Shown piece after piece: positions 1 to 8,035 of a stretch of DNA of 64,000 nt. This DNA comes from JAVVHH01 sp965276815 (lineage in GTDB: Bacteria > Pseudomonadota > Alphaproteobacteria > Acetobacterales > Acetobacteraceae), in contig CBDIBE010000012.1 of NCBI GenBank assembly GCA_965276815.1, positions 372,001-436,000 on the forward strand, written 5' to 3'. Below the pieces are notes generated by a model. It saw only the letters and a list, made by a program, of their open reading frames with translations. It was not told the DNA's origin and did not search any database. The position numbers were made by a program, and so were the translations under genes. Every line of letters starts with the position of its first letter. The stretch's first letter is position 1.

Positions 1-132
1 CGTCAATCCAACGCGCGGCGGCCACGGCATCGTTTTTGCTCCCCCCTGCGACGGCTTTGCCAGCCGCCTCGCCACCTGACTGTGCCCGGCCTTTGCGTCG
101 CCGTAAATGGCTTAGCGGCGGGCTCTGGACGA

Positions 133-148
133 TGGCATGGTCTTTGCG
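133..148 (+). promoter_or_regulatory. Candidate sigma54 (-24/-12) promoter
   Basis: TGGCATG-N4-TTGCG closely matches the RpoN consensus TGGCACG-N4-TTGCW, with the GG and GC elements at the right spacing. Transcription would start near 160, about 30 bases before the ATP-grasp start codon at 189, which has its own AGGAGA ribosome site. No activator site was identified. Inference from motif match only. Confidence 0.5.
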
Positions 149-188
149 TTAACCCCGGAGGCGCCCATGACAGGGTCAGGAGACAGGA

Positions 189-1613
189 ATGGTTGCGTCG
201 GTGCTCGCGGGCTATGACCCCGGCCCATTCTATTGCGAGATGCTGGGGGGCGACGCACCGGGCACCCTGCAAGAGCGGCTCGGCGGGTTGACGATGCCGG
301 GGCTGCGCAAGCGCGCCGCCGACGCCGCTGCCGAGCTCTACAATCTCGGCATCACCTTCACCGTCTGGTCCGAGCAGGAGACGATCGACCGTATCCTGCC
401 GTTCGACGTCCTGCCGCGCGTTATCCCGGCCGCCGAATGGGCCGTCATCGAACGTGGCGTGATCCAGCGGATCACCGCGATGAACCTGCTGCTGCACGAC
501 CTCTACCACGAACAGAAGATCCTCGCCGACGGCGTGATCCCGCGCGACCTCGTGCTCGGCAACAAGAACTACCGCCCGGCGATGCAGGGGCTGGACCTGC
601 CGCACGGCACCTACGTCCACGTCGCCGGGACCGACCTGGTGCGCGACCAGCACGGCAAATTCCTGGTCCTCGAGGATAATGCGCGCACCCCCTCGGGCGT
701 GAGCTATGTCGTCGAAAACCGGCTGCTGATGCAGCGCGCCTTCCCGGACCTGCTTGACGCCGTCCGGCTCCGGCCGGTCGAGAATTACGGGCTGCAGCTC
801 ATGCAGGCGATGCTCGCCGTCTCGCCGCCGCGCGAGGGCGAGCCCAGCATCGTCCTGCTCTCGCCCGGCATCTACAACTCGGCGTTCTTCGAGCACGTGT
901 TCCTGGCGCGCGAAATGGGCGTCCCGCTCGTGGAAGGCCGCGACCTCGTCGTGGAGGACGACCGGGTCTGGATGCGGACGACTGGCGGCCTCGCGCGGGT
1001 CGACGTGATCTACCGCCGCATCGATGACGACTACCTGGACCCCGAAGTGTTCCGCCCCGACAGCATGCTCGGCGTCCCCGGCCTGATGCGTGCCTACCGG
1101 GCAGGCAACGTGGCGCTCGCCAATGCAGTCGGCACCGGTGTGGCCGACGACAAGGCGGTTTATGCCTACATGCCGCGGGTGATCCGCTATTACCTGTCGG
1201 AAGACGCGATCCTGCCGAACGTGGAGACGAACATCTGCCGCGAGCCGGAAGCGCTGCAATACACGCTCGATCACCTCGCCGAACTCGTCGTCAAGCCGGT
1301 GGGCGAGGCGGGTGGCTACGGCATCACCATCGGCCCGCATGCCAGCGCCGCGCAGCTCGAGGAGTGCCGCGCCCGGCTGCTCGAAGACCCGGCGAACTAC
1401 ATCAGCCAGCCCTTGATCCAGCTCTCGGTCGCGCCGACACTGGTCGCTGGCGGGTTGGAGCCGCGGCACGTTGACCTGCGGCCGTTCGCCATCACCGGGT
1501 CGAGCACCTGGGTGTTGCCGGGGGGCCTGACACGGGTCGCCCTGCCGCGCGGCTCGATGATCGTCAACTCGTCGCAGGGCGGCGGATCGAAGGATACCTG
1601 GGTTCTTGAGTGA
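189..1613 (+). CDS. Circularly permuted ATP-grasp family protein
   Basis: A 474-residue protein of the circularly permuted ATP-grasp type (older name DUF404/407). These are predicted to ligate amino acids or peptides using ATP. Recognisable segments are the DNARTPSGVSYVVENR stretch near residue 165, the EGRDLVVEDDRVW region, and the glycine-rich KPVGEAGGYGITIGPHA loop near residue 370, expected to contact nucleotide. The ATG at 189 follows a good AGGAGA ribosome site. It is the first gene of a four-gene unit with alpha-E and two transglutaminase-like genes, a widely conserved set proposed to make and process a peptide or peptide tag. The substrate is unknown. Confidence 0.9.
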   Translation: MVASVLAGYDPGPFYCEMLGGDAPGTLQERLGGLTMPGLRKRAADAAAELYNLGITFTVWSEQETIDRILPFDVLPRVIPAAEWAVIERGVIQRITAMNLLLHDLYHEQKILADGVIPRDLVLGNKNYRPAMQGLDLPHGTYVHVAGTDLVRDQHGKFLVLEDNARTPSGVSYVVENRLLMQRAFPDLLDAVRLRPVENYGLQLMQAMLAVSPPREGEPSIVLLSPGIYNSAFFEHVFLAREMGVPLVEGRDLVVEDDRVWMRTTGGLARVDVIYRRIDDDYLDPEVFRPDSMLGVPGLMRAYRAGNVALANAVGTGVADDKAVYAYMPRVIRYYLSEDAILPNVETNICREPEALQYTLDHLAELVVKPVGEAGGYGITIGPHASAAQLEECRARLLEDPANYISQPLIQLSVAPTLVAGGLEPRHVDLRPFAITGSSTWVLPGGLTRVALPRGSMIVNSSQGGGSKDTWVLE

Positions 1614-2643
1614 GACGCTGCTTTCCCGCTACGCCGATTCCATCTCCTGGGTGGCGCGCTACGTCGAGCGTGCCGAGAACCTGGCCCGCATCCTGGACGT
1701 CAACGAGGTGTTCGCGCGCGACAGCCGCGGCAACCAGAACTGGGCCTCGATCGTCGAACTGTTTTCTGACCGGCCACGCTTTTTCGCCACCCACCCCAAG
1801 GCCGACGCGGCGACGGTGCTGGACTATTACGTCGGCGACGCGAGCAACCCGAATTCGATCGTGTCAGCCATCCGCGCCGCCCGCGAGAACGCGCGCACGC
1901 TGCGTCCGCTGATCTCGACCGAGATGTGGATGCAGCTCAACGTGATGCACCAGCATCTCTGCGACCTCGACCCGGCCGAGCTTGCGCCCGGGCGGCGCAA
2001 CGCCTTCTTCCGCTGGGTCAAGGAGGGCTGCCAGCTCCATACTGGCATCACCGAGGGCACGCTGCATCGCGACCAGACCTGGTACTTCTATCAGATCGGC
2101 CGTATGATCGAGCGCGCCGACCAGACGACACGCCTGCTCGACATGAAATACCACCTGCTGCTGCCGCGGACGCAGGATGTCGGCTCGCAGCTCGATGTCA
2201 GCCAATGGAATGCGCTATTGCGCTCGGCGGCCGGCTACCATTCGTATCGGCGGCTGCATTCCGGGCGGATCGCGCCGTCGCAGGTGGCCGGGTTCCTGTT
2301 GCTGAACCGGCGTTTCCCGCGCTCGGTCTATCTCTGCGTGCGCGACGCGGAATCCATGCTGTCCGAGCTGCGGATGCGCTACAACCTCCGCCACGGCAAC
2401 GAGGCGGCGGAGGTGCTGGACCAGCTGCGCGGCCTGCTCAGCAGCATTACCATCACCGAAGTGCTCGGCAACGGGCTGCACGAATTCCTCGACCTGGTGC
2501 AGCTGCGGTTGAACGAGGTCACGCGGCATATCGGCATCGCGTATTTTGGGCATGAGCCCCTTCCGGTCGCGCAAACCCAGTCGCAGGGAGGTGATGGCAG
2601 CGTCGCCGAGATGCCGTCGACTCTCGCGCGCGTACGGGGTTGA
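1606..2643 (+). CDS. Alpha-E domain-containing protein
   Basis: A 345-residue mostly helical protein of the alpha-E family (DUF403), opening with the typical LLSRYADSISWVARYVERAEN segment, which is the family signature at its N-terminus. It starts at a TTG overlapping the end of the ATP-grasp gene by 8 bases, so the two are probably translationally coupled. The family has no demonstrated enzymatic activity and nearly always accompanies ATP-grasp and transglutaminase-like partners, as here. An inner position in a predicted peptide-ligating system is inference from that context. Confidence 0.88.
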   Translation: MSETLLSRYADSISWVARYVERAENLARILDVNEVFARDSRGNQNWASIVELFSDRPRFFATHPKADAATVLDYYVGDASNPNSIVSAIRAARENARTLRPLISTEMWMQLNVMHQHLCDLDPAELAPGRRNAFFRWVKEGCQLHTGITEGTLHRDQTWYFYQIGRMIERADQTTRLLDMKYHLLLPRTQDVGSQLDVSQWNALLRSAAGYHSYRRLHSGRIAPSQVAGFLLLNRRFPRSVYLCVRDAESMLSELRMRYNLRHGNEAAEVLDQLRGLLSSITITEVLGNGLHEFLDLVQLRLNEVTRHIGIAYFGHEPLPVAQTQSQGGDGSVAEMPSTLARVRG

Positions 2644-3572
2644 ACCGCGCCTCCATGTCGATCCTGACCGTCCGCCACATCACCACCTACCGCTACCGCC
2701 AGCCGGTCGCCTTCGGCGAGCACCGGATGATGCTGCGGCCGCGCGAGAGCTTCGATCAGCGCCTGGTCGACTGGGAGCTGGTGATCACGCCCGAGCCGTC
2801 CGACATACGCTGGGCGCATGACGTGTTCGGCAACTGCATCGGGTTCGCGCGCTTCACCGGCCGCGCCGACAAGCTGCGCTTTGCCAGCTCCTGCACGATC
2901 GACCACTACGCGCAGCATGCGCTCGACTTCCGCATGGACGAGTTTGCCGAGACCTATCCGTTCCCCTACGCGGCCGAGGAAAGCCCCGATCTGCTGCGCT
3001 GGATCGAGCGGCACACGCTAGACCCGCAGCATGAGCTGGACCGGTGGGCGCGCAGCTTCGTCCGGCGCGATGGCAGCACCAACACGCGCGAGATGCTGAC
3101 GGGCATGACGCTCGCCATCCGCGCCGACTTCGCCTATGTGCGGCGCGAGGAATCCGGCATCCAGGATCCGGTCGAGACGCTCCGCCGCCGTAGCGGCAGC
3201 TGCCGGGATTTCGCGCTGCTGATGATGGAAGCGGTGCGTTCGCTGGGTCTGGCGGCCCGCTTTGTGTCGGGCTATCTGCACTCGCCACAGCGCGGACGCG
3301 AGCGCAATGTCGGCGGCGGCGCCACGCATGCTTGGGCGGAGATTTACCTGCCCGGCGCCGGCTGGGTGGGGCATGATCCGACGAACGGCATCGTCGGTAA
3401 CCGCGACCTGATCCGCGTTGCGGTGTCGCGCGACCCGGCGCAGGCGTCGCCGCTGGCCGGCACCTGGATCGGGTTCCCGGCCGACAGTCTTGGAATGGAG
3501 GTCGAGGTGTATGTAGACGAAGTTCCGCAAGCCAGCGCGAAGCCCCCGCTGATCGAACCGAGGCGCGCCTGA
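2640..3572 (+). CDS. Transglutaminase-like protein with bacterial N-terminal domain
   Basis: A 310-residue cysteine-protease-fold protein. The N-terminal part (ILTVRHITTYRYRQPVAFGEHRMM) is the bacterial transglutaminase-like N domain. The core carries the catalytic triad: Cys in RRRSGSCRDFALLMMEA near residue 196, His in GGGATHAWAEIYLPG near residue 231, and Asp in GHDPTNG near residue 246. The TTG at 2640 overlaps the previous stop; an ATG at 2655 is a reasonable alternative. In this operon type the enzyme is predicted to cleave or form peptide or isopeptide bonds. It precedes a second paralogue. Confidence 0.9.
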   Translation: MNRASMSILTVRHITTYRYRQPVAFGEHRMMLRPRESFDQRLVDWELVITPEPSDIRWAHDVFGNCIGFARFTGRADKLRFASSCTIDHYAQHALDFRMDEFAETYPFPYAAEESPDLLRWIERHTLDPQHELDRWARSFVRRDGSTNTREMLTGMTLAIRADFAYVRREESGIQDPVETLRRRSGSCRDFALLMMEAVRSLGLAARFVSGYLHSPQRGRERNVGGGATHAWAEIYLPGAGWVGHDPTNGIVGNRDLIRVAVSRDPAQASPLAGTWIGFPADSLGMEVEVYVDEVPQASAKPPLIEPRRA

Positions 3573-4384
3573 TGCAGATCCGCGCCGGCTTCCGCATCGC
3601 CTTCGACTGCCCGGCGCCCACGCCGATGCTGCTCGTCCTGAACGTCCACCCCTCGCGGGCGCCCGACCTGCTGTCGCCCGACCTGGTGCGTTACGATCCG
3701 CCGATCGAGCCATCGCTGTATCAGGACGGTTTCGGCAATATCTGCCAGCGTGTGCTCGCGCCCGAGGGCCGGCTGGTGATCAGCAACGAGTTCATGGTCA
3801 CCGATACCGGGTTGCCGGACGAGGTGGTTGCAGATGCACCGCAGATTCTGGTGAACGAGTTGCCGGCGGAGGCGCTTGTCTTCCTGCTCGGCAGCCGTTA
3901 TTGCGAGACGGACCGGCTGTCGGACGTTGCCTGGTCGCTATTCGGCAGCATCCAGGGCGGCTGGGCGCGGGTGCAGGCGATCTGCGCCTTCGTGAACAAC
4001 CACATCACGTTCGGCTATCAATACGCCCGGCCGACAAAAACTGCGTGGGACGCTTATGTAGAGAAGAACGGCGTCTGCCGGGATTTCGCGCACCTGGCGG
4101 TGACGCTCTGCCGCTGCATGAACATACCGGCGCGCTACTGCACGGGCTATCTGGGCGATATCGGCGTGCCGCCGCCGGACGCACCGATGGATTTCAGCGG
4201 CTGGTTCGACGCCTATCTCGGCGGGCAATGGTATACCTTCGACGCGCGGCACAACTTTCCGCGCATCGGCCGCATCCTGATGGCGCGCGGCCGCGACGCG
4301 ACCGACGTCGCCATCGCGACCACTTTCGGCTCCGCCACGCTCGCCGGCTTCGAGGTCATCACCGACGAGGTCAAAGACGCGTAA
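3572..4384 (+). CDS. Transglutaminase family protein (second paralogue)
   Basis: A 270-residue transglutaminase-like protein without the separate N domain of its neighbour. The catalytic Cys lies in VEKNGVCRDFAHLAVTLCR near residue 170, the His is replaced or lies in the GWFDAYLGGQWYTFDARHNFP stretch, where the DARHN motif supplies Asp and His near residue 225. It starts at ATG 3572, sharing one base with the preceding TGA, so the last two genes are coupled. It is the last gene of the ATP-grasp/alpha-E unit; after its stop only a gene fragment follows before the composition changes. Confidence 0.88.
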   Translation: MQIRAGFRIAFDCPAPTPMLLVLNVHPSRAPDLLSPDLVRYDPPIEPSLYQDGFGNICQRVLAPEGRLVISNEFMVTDTGLPDEVVADAPQILVNELPAEALVFLLGSRYCETDRLSDVAWSLFGSIQGGWARVQAICAFVNNHITFGYQYARPTKTAWDAYVEKNGVCRDFAHLAVTLCRCMNIPARYCTGYLGDIGVPPPDAPMDFSGWFDAYLGGQWYTFDARHNFPRIGRILMARGRDATDVAIATTFGSATLAGFEVITDEVKDA

Positions 4385-4397
4385 CGCTGGCCCGCTC

Positions 4398-4518
4398 CCG
4401 GAGGGGGGCGCAGCAATAGGCCGTTACGGCACCCTCGAAATCTTGTTCGCCTTCACCAAGATGGGCCTGACTTGTTTCGGCGGCCCCGTCGCCCATATCG
4501 GCTATTTCCGCGACGAAT
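4398..4518 (+). pseudogene. 5' fragment of a chromate transporter (ChrA-like)
   Basis: Read in frame through 4443, the DNA encodes LEILFAFTKMGLTCFGG followed by PVAHIGYFRDE, which is the conserved N-terminal segment of the CHR chromate transporter family (lead-in helix, FGGP-AH-GYFR motif). After the FRDE codons the similarity stops abruptly near 4518 and unrelated, AT-richer sequence begins, running straight into the 3' end of a minus-strand MFS gene. About 35 codons of a roughly 400-residue protein remain. The cut marks a recombination or island junction. Identification by motif recognition only. Confidence 0.6.
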
Positions 4519-4530
4519 CTGGCGACATGT

Positions 4531-5931
4531 CTAATGTGCCCTTGGATCGAGTCCAGAGGCTACCAGGGGTGAACTCAGCCGCGCGTGGGCATCCGATTCC
4601 CCCGCAATGTCTTCGAGTGACCTCTTCGCAGTCTCAAGCCCGAAGAAGATCATTGTAATTGCAAGCAGGACTAGAAGTCCCGCGAGGGTTCCGACGACCG
4701 CGCCTAAGCCACCCCAGGCAAAGAGCATGACGATCGCGTATTGAACGAACGCCGTTGTGAGTCGACCAACGGTACTGCACACCCCGGTCCCCCTCATCCG
4801 GATTGCCGTCGGAAACAGTTCCGGAACGTAGATCGCAAATGCGACAGCAAGTAGAACATAGATCATGGTGAAGAGACAAAAGCCAACCACCGTCAGCGCC
4901 AATCCATCTCCGACGTTTGGAAACAATGCACCGAAGACGGCGGCTCCTATACACACGGCAGCAATGGTAAAGCGGCGCCCGGTGTAGTCAGCGAGGTATA
5001 ACCCAATTAGAGCACCGACGGGCGCGCCTAAGGACATGACGAGGGTCCATTTGATGGACGCTACGACCGTGAAACCCTGACGGACGAAGAACGTGGGTAG
5101 CCAGCTGATAAACCCGTAAAGGCTGAACCCAATAACGATGTTGATCAGAATGCCAATCAACGTGCGGCGCAGGAGCGCAGGAGAAAACACCGCAAGAATC
5201 GAGGAGGCCCCGCCATCTCCACGTTCGGCCGAACCCGCGCTTGGCGTTGCACGGTGGCTGCCGGGTTGCACGCCCTCGATCCGCGAGATGATCGCATCCG
5301 CCTCGGCCAGGCGTCCCCGCGATTCCAGCCAGCGCGGCGACTCCGGCACCGATTTGCGGGCCGCCCAAACGATGATGGCAGCTACCCCGACCAGCAGGAA
5401 CATGTATCGCCAGCCAAAGCTCGGGATGATCCACCATGATAGAAGATTGCATATGAGCAAGGATGTGTTGGTGATTACCGCCAGCCAACCCACCATTCGC
5501 CCGCGCACGGAGGCCGGCGCGAATTCCGTGAGCATCGCGTAACCGACCACGACCTCCGCACCAAGTCCGATGCCCATCAAGAAGCGCAAACCAATGAGCC
5601 ATGCCATCGTCGGCGCGAAGAATGCTGCAATCGAGGCCAGCCCGAACAGCAGCAGGTTGAATTGGTAGGTGAACCGGCGTCCAAAGCGGTCGCCAAGCAC
5701 GCCCGCGAGCCAAGCTCCCAGCACCATGCCAAAGAATGTGGACGATATGAAACTCGCGTTGAGCGACATCGTCGACCAACCGCTCTTGGTCAGGTCTCCC
5801 AGGACCGCAGCCGTGAGATAGAGTTCGAAGCCGTCCAGGAAGAGACCCGCTCCGACAAGGACAAGCAACCTGTTGTGGAAACTCCCGAGCGGGAGGCGGT
5901 CGAGTCGCTCGCCCGCGCTGATGGTCGACAT
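4531..5931 (-). CDS. MFS transporter, sugar/aromatic-acid porter type
   Basis: A 466-residue, 12-helix major facilitator protein. It shows the family signatures: FLDGFELYLTAAVLGDL in helix 1, the loop 2-3 motif LAGVLGDRFGRRFTYQ near residue 75, the SPRWL element after helix 6, and a second GR-R motif (DYTGRRFTIAAV) in loop 8-9. It resembles sugar-porter and aromatic-acid:proton symporter members. The ATG at 5931 (MSTISAGERL) is preferred over the upstream in-frame codon at 6009 because family alignments begin near it. Base composition is visibly AT-richer than the upstream operon. Substrate unknown. Confidence 0.85.
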   Translation of the reverse strand: MSTISAGERLDRLPLGSFHNRLLVLVGAGLFLDGFELYLTAAVLGDLTKSGWSTMSLNASFISSTFFGMVLGAWLAGVLGDRFGRRFTYQFNLLLFGLASIAAFFAPTMAWLIGLRFLMGIGLGAEVVVGYAMLTEFAPASVRGRMVGWLAVITNTSLLICNLLSWWIIPSFGWRYMFLLVGVAAIIVWAARKSVPESPRWLESRGRLAEADAIISRIEGVQPGSHRATPSAGSAERGDGGASSILAVFSPALLRRTLIGILINIVIGFSLYGFISWLPTFFVRQGFTVVASIKWTLVMSLGAPVGALIGLYLADYTGRRFTIAAVCIGAAVFGALFPNVGDGLALTVVGFCLFTMIYVLLAVAFAIYVPELFPTAIRMRGTGVCSTVGRLTTAFVQYAIVMLFAWGGLGAVVGTLAGLLVLLAITMIFFGLETAKRSLEDIAGESDAHARLSSPLVASGLDPRAH

Positions 5932-6014
5932 GCTCAATCCCGGGCGGCCACCACCAGCTTGCCGGCGAAGGCCAACGGCAAGCCAGTCCGACCGAGAGAC
6001 CACGGCCACTTTTG

Positions 6015-6057
6015 CACTGATCGGCTCGGAGCGTCCGGATAGGTTGTCCGATCAGTG
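6015..6057. promoter_or_regulatory. 10-bp perfect dyad between divergent transcription units
   Basis: CACTGATCGG at 6015-6024 is repeated as its exact reverse complement at 6048-6057 with a 23-base spacer, which itself contains a GTCCGGAT / GTCCGATC near-repeat. It lies between the MFS gene (minus, start 5931) and the selenoprotein operon (plus, start 6332), so it could be an operator or a small terminator-like hairpin. No regulator is encoded beside it. Confidence 0.35.
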
Positions 6058-6331
6058 AGCCGCATCCGCATCGACTATTCCCCCGAAGTCGACCTTCTCA
6101 TAAGGTCAGCCTACCACCATCGAACGTGTTATGCAGTCGTGTCAATGTGGCGGCTGATAGAGAGAGTGTGGACCCGAGCGGGCGGCGGCTGTGGCGACTT
6201 GCCGAACTCCGCTGACAAAACAGGCGGCGCCAGCACCCACCCGAGGTCTCGACGCACGGACACTTATGGTGGACGATCCAACGAAGGAAACGCGTTGCGA
6301 CACGAAGGCCTGCAGCATAGGAATCCAAGAC

Positions 6332-7375
6332 ATGGGAGCCGCCACCCGGCACACGCTCGAAGACTCGGTCGATCCGATCGAGTTCTGCTATGAAAGTAAC
6401 TGGACGGACGGCCTGCCTGTGGTGCCGCCGACGGAGGCGCGCGTCGCCGCCATGCTGAGCGGTACTTCGCTGGCGCCGCAAACCGTCGTCGCGAAGATCC
6501 CGCCGTCTTGGGCCAAGGCGACGGTAGAGAAAATCGCCGTGAACGCCGTCATGGCTGGTTGCCTGCCATCCTACATGCCGGTCATCATCGCCGCGGTCCG
6601 CGCGATGACCGACCCGGCCCTCAATCTCAACGGCATGCAGTGCTCAACCCATTTGTCCACGCCGCTCGTCATCGTGAACGGTCCGGCCCGGATCGAGCTC
6701 GGGATGAACAGCGGGTCCAACGTGTTCGGGCAGGGCAATCGCGCCAACGCGACAATCGGGCGCGCCGTCAAGCTGATCCTGACCAATATCGGGCGCGCGA
6801 TCCCGGGCGTGACCGACAAGGCGACGCTGGGTCATCCCGGGAAATTTACCTACTGCATCGCCGAGAACGAAGAGCAGAGCCCCTGGGATCCGCTGCACGT
6901 GGAGCGTGGCTTCAAGCGCGAGCAAAGCGCGGTGACGGTGTTCGGCTGCGAAGCCCCGCACAACGTCAATAACCAGGCCAGCCAAAACGCCCATGACCTC
7001 GCCTTTACCATCGCCGACACGATGGCGACGCTCGGCAAAAACATGTTCTACGCGCAAGGCGAGGTGATGCTGGTGCTCTGCCCGAGCCACGCGGAGACGA
7101 TCGCCAATGACGGCTGGAGCAAACAGCACCTCAAGGAATTCCTCTACGAGAAGGCGCGCAAGCCGGTGCGCCTGGTGAAGCTCGGAGGCTTGTACGGCCG
7201 GGAAGTAAAGCGAAACTTTTGGCCGCGCTGGGTGAATCGCGACGACGACAACGAAATGGTGCCGCTCGTCCGCCGCGCGAGCGAGGTCACGATCGTGGTG
7301 GCGGGCGGCACCGGGCGCCACACGGCTTTTCTCCCGGGCTGGGCGACCCCTTCTGTCACTGTCGCCGTGGAATAG
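6332..7375 (+). CDS. Conserved protein paired with UGSC selenoprotein
   Basis: A 347-residue soluble protein with no enzyme motif I can name. Its N-terminal FCYESNWTDGLPVVPPT stretch and the TVEKIAVNAVMAGCLPSYMPV segment are typical of a conserved family often met next to UGSC-type proteins. It contains several cysteines (AGC, MQC, CIAE, FGC) and a GNRANATIGRAVKL segment. The ATG at 6332 is chosen because AGGAA lies eight bases upstream; ATG 6266 and GTG 6191 are open alternatives. It heads an operon with the selenoprotein at 7508 and a CoA-transferase at 8036. Partner role is inferred from neighbourhood only. Confidence 0.7.
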   Translation: MGAATRHTLEDSVDPIEFCYESNWTDGLPVVPPTEARVAAMLSGTSLAPQTVVAKIPPSWAKATVEKIAVNAVMAGCLPSYMPVIIAAVRAMTDPALNLNGMQCSTHLSTPLVIVNGPARIELGMNSGSNVFGQGNRANATIGRAVKLILTNIGRAIPGVTDKATLGHPGKFTYCIAENEEQSPWDPLHVERGFKREQSAVTVFGCEAPHNVNNQASQNAHDLAFTIADTMATLGKNMFYAQGEVMLVLCPSHAETIANDGWSKQHLKEFLYEKARKPVRLVKLGGLYGREVKRNFWPRWVNRDDDNEMVPLVRRASEVTIVVAGGTGRHTAFLPGWATPSVTVAVE

Positions 7376-7507
7376 GCTGGTTGGTCCGAAGCGGATGGCG
7401 AGCCGCTGCAGAACCTTGACAAGCTCGACGGCTCTCTCATAGCGTTCTACTAGAAGAGCATGCGCGGGTGAGTCCCGTGAGTTAGCAGCCGAGAGGGGAT
7501 ACGGTCT

Positions 7508-8035
7508 ATGGCAACGATTCTCATCGACCCCGGCGTTGAGGACTCGTCGCCGGCTTCTGGTGGCGCAGAACGGCTCGCGGATCTGCGCGGCAAGCGAATC
7601 GCGCTGCTCGACAACATCAAGCACAACGCTGAATACTTGCTCGACGAAGTCGCCGAACGGCTTTCTGGCGACTTCGGCTGCCAAGTCGTGCGGGTGAGGA
7701 AAAAGACCTACACCAAGGTGGCCGAGCCGCATGTGCTGGCGCAGATGGAAGGATGCGACGCAGTCGTCACCGCCATAGGCGATTGAGGGTCGTGTGTGTC
7801 GTGCAGTTTGCACGACATGTATGAGATGGAACACAAGGGTGTCCCTTCGGTGACCCTGTGTACTGTTGGCTTTCTCAATGCGGCTGCGATGAAGGCATCG
7901 ATGCTGGGGATCCCTAATCTGCCGGTCATCGGCATCCCGTTCCCGTTTGCCACCCTGCCGCCCGAGCAGGCGCGTGCCCGCGGAGCGCTGGCCTATGACG
8001 AGATCGTGGCGGCACTTACGCGCTCGGTCGTGTAG
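7508..8035 (+). CDS. UGSC family selenoprotein (in-frame TGA read as Sec93)
   Basis: The reading frame runs from ATG 7508 (GAGGGGAT ribosome site) through an in-frame TGA at 7784-7786 to TAG 8033-8035, giving 175 residues. Codons around the TGA read A-I-G-D-U-G-S-C-V-S-C-S-L-H-D, so the stop falls exactly at the U of the UGSC motif that names this (seleno)protein family; Cys homologues carry C there. U93 and C96 form a CxxC-like redox pair, with C99 close by. The downstream half (VPSVTLCTVGFLNAAAMKAS) shows no decay. A hairpin suited to SelB binding follows. Ordinary gene callers would split or truncate it. Function is unknown; a thiol/selenol redox role is inferred from the motif. Confidence 0.88.
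7796..7818 (+). promoter_or_regulatory. Bacterial SECIS-like hairpin downstream of the Sec TGA
   Basis: GTCGTGCA (7798-7805) pairs perfectly with TGCACGAC (7809-7816) around the loop GTT, and the stem extends by U-A and G-U pairs to 7796/7818. The loop starts with G and lies 20 bases after the TGA. Bacterial SECIS elements are known to need an apical-loop G and about 16-37 bases of spacing, so the geometry fits a SelB target. The stem is coding sequence, as expected in bacteria. Confidence 0.75.

Noticed and set aside
1..132. Open plus-strand frame from base 2 to TGA 77-79 as the tail of an upstream gene
   Set aside because: Only 25 codons, no recognisable pattern; cannot be supported within this window.
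3..1469. 488-codon minus-strand ORF
   Set aside because: Antisense shadow of the ATP-grasp gene; arginine/histidine-rich composition and no family pattern.
7508..7786. Nonsense-mutated pseudogene instead of selenoprotein
   Set aside because: The stop is exactly at the Sec position of a known Sec/Cys family, both halves are intact and a SECIS-like hairpin is present.
7796..8035. Separate GTG-start gene of 79 codons after the TGA at 7784
   Set aside because: It is in the same frame as the upstream half, lacks a ribosome site, and begins inside the conserved UGSC segment, so recoding explains it better.
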